The position numbers were made by a program, and so were the translations under genes. From Heterodera schachtii (Eukaryota > Nematoda > Chromadorea > Rhabditida > Heteroderidae): a stretch of DNA of 64,000 nt. The notes below the pieces were generated by a model. The model ran no database searches, was not told the DNA's origin, and was given only the letters and a program-made list of their open reading frames with translations. This document shows positions 32,403 through 43,900 of this stretch, piece by piece. The number at the start of each line of letters is the position of its first letter. The first letter of the stretch is position 1. The stretch covers positions 744,001-808,000 of the forward strand of contig SIJG01000055.1 in assembly GCA_023374025.1 (NCBI GenBank). Reading direction: 5' to 3'.

Positions 32403-32681
32403 GGGACACCCTCGTTTCGGCGCCGCTCGTTTCGGCGCAAAATTTCGTTAAGGTTCAAAAAAAGTTCAAGCTAAAAAAGTTAGAAAATCAGGTTTTTTGA
32501 ATTCTTCTGGTCAACTTTTTTGAACCTTAACAAATTTTTTTTGAAACATTGCAGGCTAATAGAGGCCACTTAGGGCTTTCGAATGATACCAAGAATGTTA
32601 GATTTGGTTGACAAAGAAAAAAGTTATAGTCTAAAAACTGGGCTGGCGCCGAAACGAGCGGCGCCGAAACGAGGTGGACCC
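32403..32681. mobile_element. Foldback element 3 (arms built of TCGTTTCGGCGCC words)
   Basis: 279 bp. The left arm has two TCGTTTCGGCGC words and the right arm the same two inverted (GGCGCCGAAACGAG twice). Ends are GGGACACCCTCG and, in reverse complement, GGGTCCACCTCG. An exact 9-bp duplication GCGTATGAG lies at 32,394-32,402 and 32,682-32,690. Inserted at the end of the F-box-like gene. Confidence 0.85.
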
Positions 32682-32741
32682 GCGTATGAGTAACAAAACG
32701 AAAATAATTAAATTTTTTTATAAATTTTCTTTCGTCTAAAT

Positions 32742-32890
32742 TAAGGTAGGTCGAGACCGGGACCAAAACCCGGACAACTGAGTACCGAAGTCCCGGTTTT
32801 GACCAGTTTTGACCGGGACCGGGAAATTCCCGGTTTTCCCATCCAAAACCGGATTTTCAACCCGAAAATTCCCGGTCCCGACCTACCCTA
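32742..32890. mobile_element. hAT-like MITE (TAGGGTAGGTCGGGACCGGG ends)
   Basis: 149 bp with inverted ends TAAGGTAGGTCGAGACCGGG and (reverse complement) TAGGGTAGGTCGGGACCGGG. An exact 8-bp duplication GTCTAAAT lies at 32,734-32,741 and 32,891-32,898. The interior is rich in CCGGGA/TCCCGG blocks that can pair across the element. Confidence 0.85.
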
Positions 32891-32898
32891 GTCTAAAT

Positions 32899-33812
32899 AC
32901 ATCGATGTTGACAAGGGCTTATATTTATAGTTGCCAAAAGTTCAGTATAAAAAAGTAGTTAAAAAACTAAAAATATTAGCCCTAATGTTGAAAATGACCA
33001 ACTTTAAAAAATCAACATTTAAATTTTCATTTAAAAATTTACATTTTTTTGTTTAAATTTTCGATTTTTTGTTCATTTGGGAATAGAAAATGAGGCAAAT
33101 TCCGCCTCAACAATAGCAGTGTTACCCTTTTTTAATTGAAATATGAGTTGTCTTTCAATAAAATAAATATTTTTTGAGATATAATAAATTTTGGCACTTT
33201 TTTAGGCCATTGTCTCCGCCATCGAATTGTGCAAAAGTGAAAAATAATTGAGAAATGGTCGCCCGCTTTTTATGAGGTTCTGAATGGACAAATTGTTCTG
33301 ATCTGATCATTTTGATGCTCATTTTTTGCTCGTTAATTTTGTTAATTTTTTCCAAAAGAAATATTTGTTTAACCGCAGAGAGTTGAGAGAGACTCCATAA
33401 ACTATGAGTCTCTCTGTTTAATTTAAAAAATACAAATTTGAGAAAACTTTTTAATCACCTATTTTGGTAAAAAAAAAAAAATTTGTGCACATTCTCAACA
33501 TACTCTCTTGGCACAGACAGAATAGGTTTTTATGCAAATGAAAATATCAGAAAATTTATAAAAAAGATTAAAAATCCAATTAAAATAAGAAAAGAGAGCG
33601 CCATGGAAAGAAAGACAGACAGGCAGAAATAGCCATAAGTGGTGGACATCAGGGATGACACAGAATTCCGATGACATTTTTGAAGTCGGAATTACGATTT
33701 TTGAAAAAACCAATTTTTAAAAAATGCAATAAAACGCAAATAAACACCTCCAAGAATCGACCCCAAAAAATTTCAGAAAAATACACCCCTAAGTGCCGTT
33801 CATCTTCCATTT
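32899..33812. other. Intergenic region
   Basis: AT-rich. No gene or clear repeat is seen apart from a short inverted repeat at about 33,380-33,420 (agagagtc/gactctct). Confidence 0.45.
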
Positions 33813-33967
33813 TCACTTGAAAGAGTCGCCGATCCATTCCTTTAGTTTGGCCAACTTAGCTTCGCATTTGTCCACCTCTTCCTTGAGCTCCTGGTAAGCA
33901 GCTAATCCCGTTTTGGAGAATAAGAATTGCTGTGCCAGTTCGGGTTTAACTCCCGCCATCCGCTTTT

Positions 33968-35290
33968 CTAATGCCTTAAAAGGTTCAAAATTGAGTAGTA
34001 TGTCATGCCAGCGGGGGTGATGGGTAAGCTCTGTGAGTCCACCTCGATCCACTTGGTTGTCCAGTACAGAAGTTCCGAGTACCAAGCATATGACAGTTTC
34101 TCGGCCTTTCTGATTCCGCCCGTATTGGCCAGTCCCTTCTTCAGGTACTGCTTGATTTCCTCCTTCTTTTTCTCGTCCTGCTGTTTGTCTTCACTCTTTG
34201 GCTCCGAGTCCGATTTCAAAAGAGTGCTCAGATTTTCAAGGCTGCGAATTTTCCTTCGTTCTCCCTTCAAATTTTCTCTGCGCACCGTTTCCGTGTCCCT
34301 TTTCTTTCGTCCAAACACATTGGAAATAAATCTTCGGACAAAACCAAATAGCCCTCCATTATTCGTATTTCTTGTGCTTCCATTGTTCTCAGTCGCAATC
34401 GGCAACATTTCTTCGTTGTTTTGCGCCTTTTTCCTCTCATTTGTTCCTTCTGTGAGCGCATCCCTTGCCTTGCCCTGCTCCTCCACCGGTGAGGATAAAA
34501 TGATGGGCATTGGCACGGTCGACTTGGGGCTGTTGACCGCGTCCGTTTTTGGCACTCCTCCGGCGTTTTCCTGCTCCGTTTTCTTCGCTTCTTCCTGTTC
34601 CTGTCGTGTGCTTTTGTCCTCATTCTTTTTCTGTACCTCCTCCTCCGTCTTGGCCTTCTCTTGGGGCTTCTCCGCCTTTCCTTCCACTGGTCCCTCCGTT
34701 CCGCCCCTCTTCACAAGGGTGATCACCACCTGCTCTCTGCCTTTCTCGTCCTTTGTTCGTCTGACTTCCATCCTTTCGTCCCCTCCGGCGCCATTCTTGA
34801 CATCAATCTGCCCATTCTCGTTCACCTTCACTTCCGGCACTGTCTTCTCCTCCGTCATCTTTTCCTTCAGTTTTTTTGCTTCCTCTCCGCCTGCCCATTC
34901 AATCAGTTTGTCCTTCCTCAGCTTCACTGCCTTTGCTTCTTCGTCCATTTCGACCATCACTTCCAATGCTTCCGAGAAAAGTCCCAAGTCAAATTGTGGT
35001 GGTGCCTCCGGCTTTTCCTTTTGAATGGTCTCCAATTCCCAATGCATTTTTGCTAATGCTCGTTGGGGTTCCGTTAGCTGTGATTCGAGTGAAGCCAATG
35101 AATTTTGTGAGTCGTTCCATTGTTCCGGCGATGAAATGGCCGAATAAACGGCTTTCATATCGGATTGGACGGACTCATCTTAAGGGGCAACAAATGGGGA
35201 TATCCAAGTAAGCAGGAGAAGGGATTTACCTGGGATATTTTGAACATTGAGAAGCAGGGGGAGAAGAAGCAGAAGGGCAGAGAGGGCCAT
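33968..35290 (-). CDS. Predicted secreted, highly charged protein of unknown function
   Basis: Exon 1 (35290-35230) encodes a signal peptide (MALSALLLLLPLLLNVQNIP). A 51-bp GT-AG intron follows, and exon 2 starts at 35,178 in phase. The product of about 423 residues is rich in Lys/Glu with coiled-coil-like stretches. Its basic block, FVRRFISNVFGRKKRDTETV followed by RRENLKGERRKIRSL, could be a nuclear signal or a proprotein cleavage site. The frame ends at 33,968. A second frame, 34,085-33,813, overlaps the end and continues with helical, protein-like sequence (FEPFKALEKRMAGVKPELAQ to KLKEWIGDSF). Either a frameshift, a missed intron or a sequence error may therefore separate the true C terminus. 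No family recognised. A secreted protein with a basic block in a plant parasite is a candidate effector, but that is only inference. Confidence 0.7.
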
Positions 35291-36574
35291 GAAAAAAAAA
35301 TGGAAAATTGGGAGATTAATTAAATGGGTGGCAAAAGTAATATAAATAATATTTTGGAGGGGAGTGAGTGAGAGGGAAAAAGCGGGATAAATTAATAATA
35401 AAAGCTAGTCAATGGATGGATGGGCGAGTAAAAGAGTGAATGAATGTCTTGTGCTTCCCTATTTGGCGAGGGTTTGTATGGATTGGCTGCACATCACGAA
35501 ATATTGATGGTGTTGGCAAGGGGAGGGGGGTGGGAAAGCGCATGAATGGGGTGAGAGTCATGCCAATGCCAGGCCCAATGATCCCATGATTTGATAATGA
35601 TTTGTCTTCAAATGGAAATGCCAAACCAAGTGACCATGAAATTAAGGGATATTGAATCATTTATACAAATGAGTGCCACTCAAATTATTAAATATTGAAA
35701 ATAGAAAACAATTATTTTTATTGGAAAAAACGGAGTATTGAAACGGATAAAGATAAGAGAATGAAACAAATCTTGCAAAAAATTTTAAAGATTTGCATGT
35801 TGTAATTTTATTGAGCGGCTCATTAGGCGGTATGGCTCTATTAGAATGCATAGGTTTTTGGTCATCCAGAGGTTTATGTTTTAATTTTACCTGCCTTTGG
35901 TTTAATTAGTTTAACTATCCAATTTTATACCGGTAAAAAAATTCTTTTTGGTTATTTAGGGATAATTTATGCGAAGAGAAGCTGGAAGGGAATGCAAACG
36001 ACGGGGGAGGGAGAACAGCAGCTGGAAAAATATGGCATAACAAACGCCTTAGCATGGAAGATGAAAATGGCACTTTTTTAATTTTGCTTTTGAATCATGA
36101 ATTCTTTAAACATAGGAAAAAATAAACCAATTCTGAAGTGTCTAAAATTCTCGTTTATGCCGCTATAATGCGGGAACGAGAAACCAAAAAGGCGATAAAG
36201 CGAAAAGAGCAACATGTCTCATTCTTCAATTTGTTTTGTTTTGTCGATAAGTTTTCTACTATTTTTTCTTCTAATTTTACTCTATTCTTCTGTGGAAATT
36301 GCTCCTTATTGATTTTTTTAATTTACAAACTTTAATAATTTCGTTTTTCTAATCATTAGTTTTTCTTTTTTTTCCCATTTTCTCTCAATATTTCAAATGA
36401 TTTTTGTTGTATTTTTGTATTGATAAAATAAAATAATGAATCAGGTAACTTAAAAATAAGGGCTTTTACTCGCAAAAAATAAACTGGTTAAAAACAAGAT
36501 ATTAAAACTACAATTATCTAGGTCAATCTTCATAGTTCGTCATGGTACTTTTCAAGGATTTTTCATTGTAATTC
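35291..36574. other. Intergenic region between the two unknown minus-strand genes
   Basis: AT-rich with no coding signal. The first few hundred bases are the 5' flank of the secreted-protein gene, without a clear TATA box. Confidence 0.45.
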
Positions 36575-37603
36575 TTAGTTTTTACGATCATCCTTTTGCT
36601 TATTTTCACTTGTACTCCCAACAAAAATGCCACCATTGTGTTGAGTACCACCTCTATTCACATTTCCTCCTGTGTTTATGCGGAAAACTCGTCCAAAGCC
36701 TTGAGATCCATCTTGATTCTCAGTTCCACCACTAGTTGAAAAGTGAACACCTCCCTCACTTTGATGTCCACCGTGATTTATATTCTGCCCAGAATTTAGA
36801 CTGAAAAGATGTCCCCCTGTTTGAGAACCGTCATGATTAACACGTCCACCAGTGCTTATACTAACACCCCTCGCGGCTGCATTTCGATGCCGTTGCCCAT
36901 TTATAATCAGATCATTTCCTTCTTGAACAACAGTTGCGTTACCATCCACATGAAAATTGTGGGAATTGACTTGGCTTGCATTGGCATCTTGTTGCCGCCA
37001 CATATGCGCAGGGTTTGTCCACCAAGGTGTAGGTGCGCTTTGCTGCGGTGCATATGCCCATGGCATCTGTGGATGGCCTGCATGTTGCCATGCATAATGT
37101 GACCACCATGGTGCATTTGGCGCTTGTTGATGCTCATTGGCATTCCAGTGTTGTGCATGCGCTGGTTGTTGCTGCAAATTGGTCCATGGGATCCGAACAT
37201 GTTCTGGATTTGTTCGTGAATCATGTTGCACATTTTGTGGGTATGTTTGTGCCGCCGATGGTGGGTTTGGCATTTGCTGTTGGTAATATGCCCTCCACGG
37301 CTGTTGATTTACATTATTCCATGGATTCGGCCATTGCCCGGGTTGCATATTAGTCTGATGTGGGTGAGTCCACCATGAAGCATTCTGAGGTTGCTGTTGC
37401 ATATTTGCAGATGCTTCATTGTCCTGTCTAGGCTGTACATTTGTCGTATTGCTTGTCGAAGTGTCAGCGTTGCTGGCCAGTTTGTCACAAGCAGGGCAAT
37501 TGCTGTTTCTTTTTCGCCTTAAGCATTGGTTAGTGTAGCAATTGAGCCCTATTATTAAACAAAGTATATTACCATTTTTTGATGCAATTACGATGAAATT
37601 CAT
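36575..37603 (-). CDS. Trp/Pro/Gln/His-rich protein with C-terminal Gly/Asn repeats, function unknown
   Basis: 342 residues from ATG 37,603, which lies just after an ATTTTAG that could be a trans-splice acceptor. The N-terminal 27 residues are hydrophobic (MNFIVIASKNGNILCLIIGL), then come basic and Cys residues (CLRRKRNSNCPACD). Residues about 70-210 are low complexity with recurrent WW, NPW, QQQ and PWW. The C-terminal about 100 residues are roughly four repeats of 20-21 residues with the pattern STGG-VN-DGSQ-GG / FSLNSGQNINHGGHQSEGG. Such Gly/Asn/Gln-spaced repeats suggest a beta-rich or aggregating structure. The single long frame with stepwise divergent repeats supports translation. The hydrophobic start could be a signal or anchor. 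An intron near the start (a GT follows codon 10) cannot be excluded. Confidence 0.6.
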   Translation of the reverse strand: MNFIVIASKNGNILCLIIGLNCYTNQCLRRKRNSNCPACDKLASNADTSTSNTTNVQPRQDNEASANMQQQPQNASWWTHPHQTNMQPGQWPNPWNNVNQQPWRAYYQQQMPNPPSAAQTYPQNVQHDSRTNPEHVRIPWTNLQQQPAHAQHWNANEHQQAPNAPWWSHYAWQHAGHPQMPWAYAPQQSAPTPWWTNPAHMWRQQDANASQVNSHNFHVDGNATVVQEGNDLIINGQRHRNAAARGVSISTGGRVNHDGSQTGGHLFSLNSGQNINHGGHQSEGGVHFSTSGGTENQDGSQGFGRVFRINTGGNVNRGGTQHNGGIFVGSTSENKQKDDRKN

Positions 37604-39517
37604 GCTAAAATATTTGTAGATTATATTTAAATTCAAAATGGGTTTGCCACTTCAAACATGGCCTAAACTTTGCGAGCCTTTCAGGTTATTATTTTGTATA
37701 AATTTTTGATTTGATACAATTTCTTGGGTTTTTGTATCCCAAGCGGCTCACTTACAAGATATGCTCTAGTAAATAAAAAATTACTTCACAAGACAATGAA
37801 ACAATTCTTTGATTTTCTTTTTTCATTTCATTTTCGCAAATGGGGCAATCATTTTCCACCAAAGCACCTGTTAAAAAATATAAACTTAATTTGCGTTAGT
37901 GTTTCAATAAATTTACTTCGAGCAGTTCCCAACAGAAGAAAAATAATTGCCAAGAAAATGAAGTGTATAGGAAAATGCATCAGATTTTGAAAAAGAAATG
38001 GACGATATTTTTAAATAAAATATTAAATTATCCTTTTAAATTTGAAGGTTTTTGAATGTATTTGGTCCGGAGAAGAAAATCCTCAGAATTTATAGGAGGA
38101 CTTACAGAAAGCCACATGAATTCCAACATAAGGAATGTTGTGATAAAAAGCCTAAGTTCCGATTTGAAAAAATATTTCAATTATTTTTATTAATGTTTAT
38201 TAACCAAAATTATAATAAATAATTGCAAAAACATGTTATGCTTATTAAAATGAAGAAATTAAAAATATATTTCTTATTTGACAAAAATATTGATTAAAAA
38301 ATAAAATTTGGTTCATAATTAAACAAAAAAAAGAAATATTTTAAAAAGAAAATCACGAAATATTAGTGGCAAAATTTAAGAATATTACGAATACGATTAC
38401 CGAAAAGATACAAGAATAATGAATAATTTTAAACTTTTCATAGAAAAATGATAAATGTGCCAAAACAAGGAAAAAAAGCGATTAGACCTTTTTGAAAGTT
38501 TACCTTACATTTAGCAAATCTGAAGAAATTTTGAGAAATTATACCCTCAATTTGGAAAATTATTTCAATATTTTTGACGTTTTTTTCCATATTTCGCGAT
38601 TTTATAACCATATTTTTTGGATACCCAAATAATTAAACTATTTAAGTTTTCTTGTCCAGACGAACAAAAGAGTCAACATATAAAATTTTTTGGGAGCGAA
38701 AAATTAGCTTTTGTTATGTTTTCATTTTTATGCATTTTTGTTATGGTAAGCTTAAAACAGAACTTTATAGATCGCTTGTTTTAAAAAAATTCATTTTATT
38801 TTAAAATTATAATTTACATAAAATTACATAATCACGAGTCAAAAAGGGATTTTTAACCTTTGAAGTCCTGGAATAGTCCGGATGTAATTCCTGGACGAAT
38901 TTTTAATTATCCTTCAATACTGATGTGTTCTTTTGCACCGGTACTCTGTTATCTGCGCTCAGCTGGCTCTGAGACGACATCGATTTTTAGACATAGCTCT
39001 TAAGTAGCTTTCGAATATACCATATTTCTCGGGTTTCAACTATTTTTTATAAATCTACATTAAAGTCAAAGCGCCGAAAAATCTGCCTGTATTTTTATAA
39101 TATAGGGTCCATGTTCTGAATTAAAAAAATTTTTTGAGACAGCAAGCATGATTTAACTTATTTTAAGTGGGTTGGAAGCTTTGACCTTTGATTAGAAATT
39201 TGATCAGCAGGGCTGCAAAAAATATGCAAATGCATATTTTTTTTTTCCTGGTTCTCCATGCTCTAAATAGTAGGAAAAACACTTTCTTTTTTGTGTTTGC
39301 GTATAAAAATCTGGACTTTTATTTGCATATTTCATGCATATTTTGCCATTTTTTGTATATATTTTCAGGTTTTTTGCATATTTTGCCATTTTTCGTCAAA
39401 ATTTTCCGATTTGAATATCCTTTAGGAAAAATTTTTTTGATTATGCCTAAAATTAAATCCAAATTTGAATGGCTGCGCGAATGGATCAACAGTGAGATTC
39501 ACTGCCGCCATTTAAAG
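37604..39517. other. AT-rich intergenic region
   Basis: About 1.9 kb with no coding signal beyond short AT-rich frames. A hAT-like MITE begins at its right end. Confidence 0.45.
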
Positions 39518-39698
39518 TAGAGTAGAGCGGGACCGGGACCAAAACACGGACAACTGAGTACCGAGGTCCCGGTTTTGACCGGGACCGGGACCAGTCCCGG
39601 GTTTTTCCCGGTTTTCCCAGCCAAAAATTCCCGGTTTTTCAACCCGAAAAGGTCCCGGTCCCGGTTAAGCCCAAAATTCCCGGTCCCGCTCTACTCTA
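39518..39698. mobile_element. hAT-like MITE (TAGAGTAGAGCGGGACCGGG ends)
   Basis: 181 bp with near-perfect inverted ends (TAGAGTAGAGCGGGACCGGG on both sides). It is flanked by ATTTAAAG (39,510-39,517) and ACTTAAAG (39,699-39,706), an 8-bp duplication with one change. It shares its interior with the copies at 23,894 and 32,742. Confidence 0.85.
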
Positions 39699-40015
39699 AC
39701 TTAAAGTTAAAGACATTATGCCAAAGAGATATTTTTCAAAGGAAAATGAACAAAAGTGAAGGATTTTTGGCGTTGGATCATACATAAGCGGGAAAAAGCC
39801 GGTCAAAAATTCGCCGGACCGGACCGGATTGGCATTTTCAAAAATGACCGGATCGTGGACCCGGTCTCTGAAAATCCAGTCAATCCATATTTTCAAAAAT
39901 CGCCGGAACGAATTGCCGGATCCAGAAAAACCCTGATCCGGTCCGGTTCAGTCTCTATTATTACCATTGGAAAGCTTTTGAAAGGTGAATCTTTTCCTAA
40001 CAAATAAGCAAATGC

Positions 40016-40465
40016 GGTACTTATACAGTTTGACCCACATACAAAAAAAATTTTGTTTTTAATGATAAAAACGTGTTTCCAGGGGTTTTCGGGGCCGCTG
40101 ATCATGAATATGAACTTTATTTGACGAATTTCCGGGCCCCTAACCCGAAATTCGAACATTTTTTTGAAAATTTTTTTTTTCCAAAAAAGGTTTTAAATGT
40201 ACCAAAATACGTATTCCATGATTCTCCGGTGTGATGTTCAAATATATTGATTCAGACGAAGCATTGATGCCATGTAATTCAAAATTGGCATCAATGCTTG
40301 GGCCTGAAAAAAATTTTTTCAAGAAAATGTTTGAATTTCGGGTTAGGGGTTAGGAATTCGTCAAATAGAGTTCATATTCATGATCAGCGGCCCCGAAAAC
40401 CCCTGGAAACACCTTTTTATCATTAAAAACAAAAAATTTTATGTGGGTCAAACTGTATAAGTACC
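40016..40465. mobile_element. MITE with 160-bp inverted arms (GGTACTTATACAGTTT ends)
   Basis: The left arm (40,016 to about 40,180) and right arm (about 40,310 to 40,465) are inverted copies. Ends are GGTACTTATACAGTTTGACC on both sides. An exact 8-bp duplication GCAAATGC lies at 40,008-40,015 and 40,466-40,473. A truncated relative lies in intron 28 of the raptor gene. Confidence 0.85.
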
Positions 40466-40473
40466 GCAAATGC

Positions 40474-40941
40474 TAACAATAAGCAACTTAACGCTAGAGA
40501 AAATTAAGAGAATTTTATTATGCCAAATTCACAAACCAAGCCCTTGACCGATGGCTGAACTATAGTGAACACCCCGTTTAGAAAAGAGTTAAATGATAAG
40601 CCAACTTGATTCCGTTAAGCACGAAAAATTGTAAAAATTGGTTTAAAATTTTTTGACTTACAAATTAGTTCGTCAAGAGCTTTCAAATGACACCAAATTT
40701 ATCAGGGATCAATCGTTTTAAAAATAAAAGTTCTAAATTCTCTTCATTTTTCCAGTTTTGAATCGGTTTAAAATAGGTTTAAACATATTACTGCAACCAG
40801 AGACCTCCAAAATGCTAAAACTTTCTATTATGCTTATTTAATTTGCTTCAGATTATATGCCAAATTTCTATTGCACACTCATCGCCCACACAAACATTTG
40901 TTGTTGTTGACCACTTCATAAAAAAAAGTGTACAAAAAAAA
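40474..40941. other. 5' flank of the raptor gene
   Basis: AT-rich. A TTTGCTTCAG at about 40,842-40,851 could be a spliced-leader acceptor 91 bp before the chosen ATG. Confidence 0.4.
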
Positions 40942-43900
40942 ATGCCCGCGGACACAAACCGAGAGGAGAAGGAGAAGGTGTGGTTTCGCGAGACACGCCA
41001 TGTGGAGAACATCCAAGGCGCCTCGTTGGAGGCGCTCAAGCACAAAGACGACTGGTCAGTCAGTGTTTTGGGGGTTTTGGCACAAATCGCGGCAGAAAAA
41101 ATCTCCCAATTTTCGACTCCCTTGGCATCCAAAATTTACTTTCATAGGCCATGATCGGTTTTGTAATGGCACAAAACCTAGAAAATTTCCCATTTATGGG
41201 TGCACCGATGTTTAAATCGGATCAAAACTTATGTCTCTTTAAGGAAATCTTTTTTCAATTTGGTCGAAAATTGACTAATGTTTCTGACACAAACCGGTTA
41301 ATTCGTACATTGACCGAAATAAATGATGCATTCTCAATCCCAATAACTCCGACCTCGGGAAGATTACATGACATTTGCGCTTATTGTTAGGTCCAAAATT
41401 AAACTAAAATTTTCAATCCCAGATGTCCTAAACAGCGTTAAATTAGTGATAGAAACTGATTATATCCGATGATTTGATTGGCAGCAAATTTATGAAAAAA
41501 TTTTTTCCAGAGGACAGAATTATTATTCATAATAAGCCAAAAGACCATGTTTTCTTAACTTTAATGCTGTTTATGACCTATAGGATTGAAAAAAAAACTC
41601 AAATTTAAATCCGGTCCGATTTGGGACATATTTCCTTTTTTTGACTCCTTCCCCACCTCTAAAAAAATGCCATAAATTTCAGGCGCAGAATTTGTGAGCG
41701 CATGAAAACAGTGTCGGTGGCGCTGGTGCTGTGCCTCAACATTGGCACCGACCCGCCCGACGTGCAGAAGCCGCAGCCGTGCGCGCGCAAGGAGGCGTGG
41801 GTGGACCCGGCGGAGCCGAGCGTTGCCCACGCGCAGCAGCGGCCCGCACAACGCATTGCGCAAAGCCTGCAGAAAATCTACGAAAAATTGCACCCCCGGG
41901 CAAGGTTCAAATCTTGCTGTTATTTTTTTTTTTGAATGTGAAAAGAGGGTTAGGCGATGCCAAATCTAGGCGCATCGAAAAAAAGTTCTTACAAATTTTG
42001 TAAAAAAATTTTTACGTAAATAAAGCTTTTCGTCTTTTTAAGTTTTTTTATGAGATGATTTTTTTCTGGTTTAAAGTTGAAAATTCGCGAATTTAGAGGT
42101 CCATTTTTCATTCGAAAAGAGGGAAAATAAAAATTTTTTTTGAATAAAACAATTATGAATATAACTTTTTGATTTTTCAGGTACAAGTCGGCCATCGACC
42201 CAACAGGTACACAAGACATATGGCTGGTTTTATAGGTGTCAAAAATATTGCTTTCTTAATTATGCATTTAGATTGATTAAATTAGCTAAATTTGGAAAAA
42301 AAATTTTTTGACATTAGTACAAATTTCAGGGTGCCAATCGAAAGAAAAGCGGGGGGGGGGGGGGGGTGAACGTTTACCACTTGGGGTTCCCTCCTGTTGA
42401 AATTTTTCAAAAAAAAACATAAAATTTTGCCCTAATTGCTTTTCCAGTTGACTGTGTGCGCAAGTTGTGCATGAGCATGCGCCGAAATGCGAAGAATGAG
42501 CGCGTGCTGTTCCACTTCAACGGCCACGGCGTGCCGAAACCGTCGGAGGCCGGCGAAATATGGCTGTTCAACCACGACATCACCCAAGTTTGTGTTGAAA
42601 GTTTGGGGCTGGCCTCTCAACCGTCCGGGACAAAAATGTTGGGGACGAAAATCCCATGACAAATTTGTTCGAGAAAGTTGGAAAATTTTAAAAAGCAAGT
42701 GATGCTGCGCTAAACCATTGTTATAAGTTCTATAAACTCTAAAACACCAAATTTTCTGGCAAATTTACTGCTTCTAACTAAAAAAATCGCAAAATTTGCG
42801 AGAAGTCCTGGAACCTTTAGAAAACGCATATTTCTTGGGCAGTTTTCATTTGTTTCCATTTATCTTCCTATTACTAGTCCATTTTTCTGTGGCCCTGATA
42901 AAAAAAAATTATATAAGCCGATTTTTTAAATAAATAAATAAAATTTATACAAAAATCTTTGTCGGAACCTAAAAATTGTGATGTTGTTAATTTTCTCAAA
43001 AATTGCTTTTCGACAGTTTTAAGTGCACTCATCGCTCATTTCTTTCTCCCCATTGAATTTCCAAATACATTTTTTTCTTCCAAATAAATGTTTCCCCCAT
43101 TTTCCATTCGTCCAGTACATTCCGCTGTCGCTGTACGAATTGCAGTCGTGGATGGGCACACCGTCGGTGTACCTGTGGGACTGCAACTCGGCCGGCACAA
43201 TCATCAACATGTTCATGCGGTTTGCGGAGGACCACTCAATTCGGTGAGCGCAATTTTTTGGGTCGCATTTTTCCAAAAAAAATTTCTTACAAATTCATTT
43301 TTAATGTTTCCTCCTCTCTTTTTCTCTCTTTAACTCACCACCCTAAGTAAGTGATGGCAAAAAAATTCCAAAATTTTATTCAAAATTTAATTCATATATC
43401 AACACAGATGGATGGAGGAGTACCGGGAGATGCGTGACCGTGACCAGCTCCAACAACAACACCAAAGTGTGTCGGCCGGCACTTCAGTGGCCGACTCGGC
43501 GGCCGTCGCCGCCGGCATCGCCGCCGCTTTTGGCGCCAATGCCAATGCCCTCCACAACAACAACGACACGGCATCCAGCACATCGACCAACAGCCATTCC
43601 ACAATACCATCGTACAAGGTTAGTTCAAAAAGTGTTGGATTTTGTGGCCTTATCGGGGGATTAAACAAACATTTTGGGTTGGGACGTACCTATTTTTGGT
43701 TTTCATTTTCCTATTTTCGTTTTTTTTTTTTTTGACGATGAGCGAAAATTCGGAGATTTTTCAGTCTTTATTTTTTTTTTAAATTTCTAACTAATTTAGA
43801 ATAGATTTTTTATAATTTTGTAATTCATTACTAATTTTTTCAAAATTGATGGAAATAAGATCACAAAAAATTTATGGTTGGCATTCCGGAGGTTTTTGAG

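Noticed and set aside
34005..35024. 339-codon plus-strand frame rich in Ser, Phe and Cys
   Set aside because: Antisense shadow of the Lys/Glu-rich secreted-protein gene, which has a signal peptide exon joined in phase on the minus strand.
41561..42003. Ala/Arg-rich frames around raptor exon 2
   Set aside because: Alternative frames of the exon that encodes the conserved [12 protein letters not shown] block.
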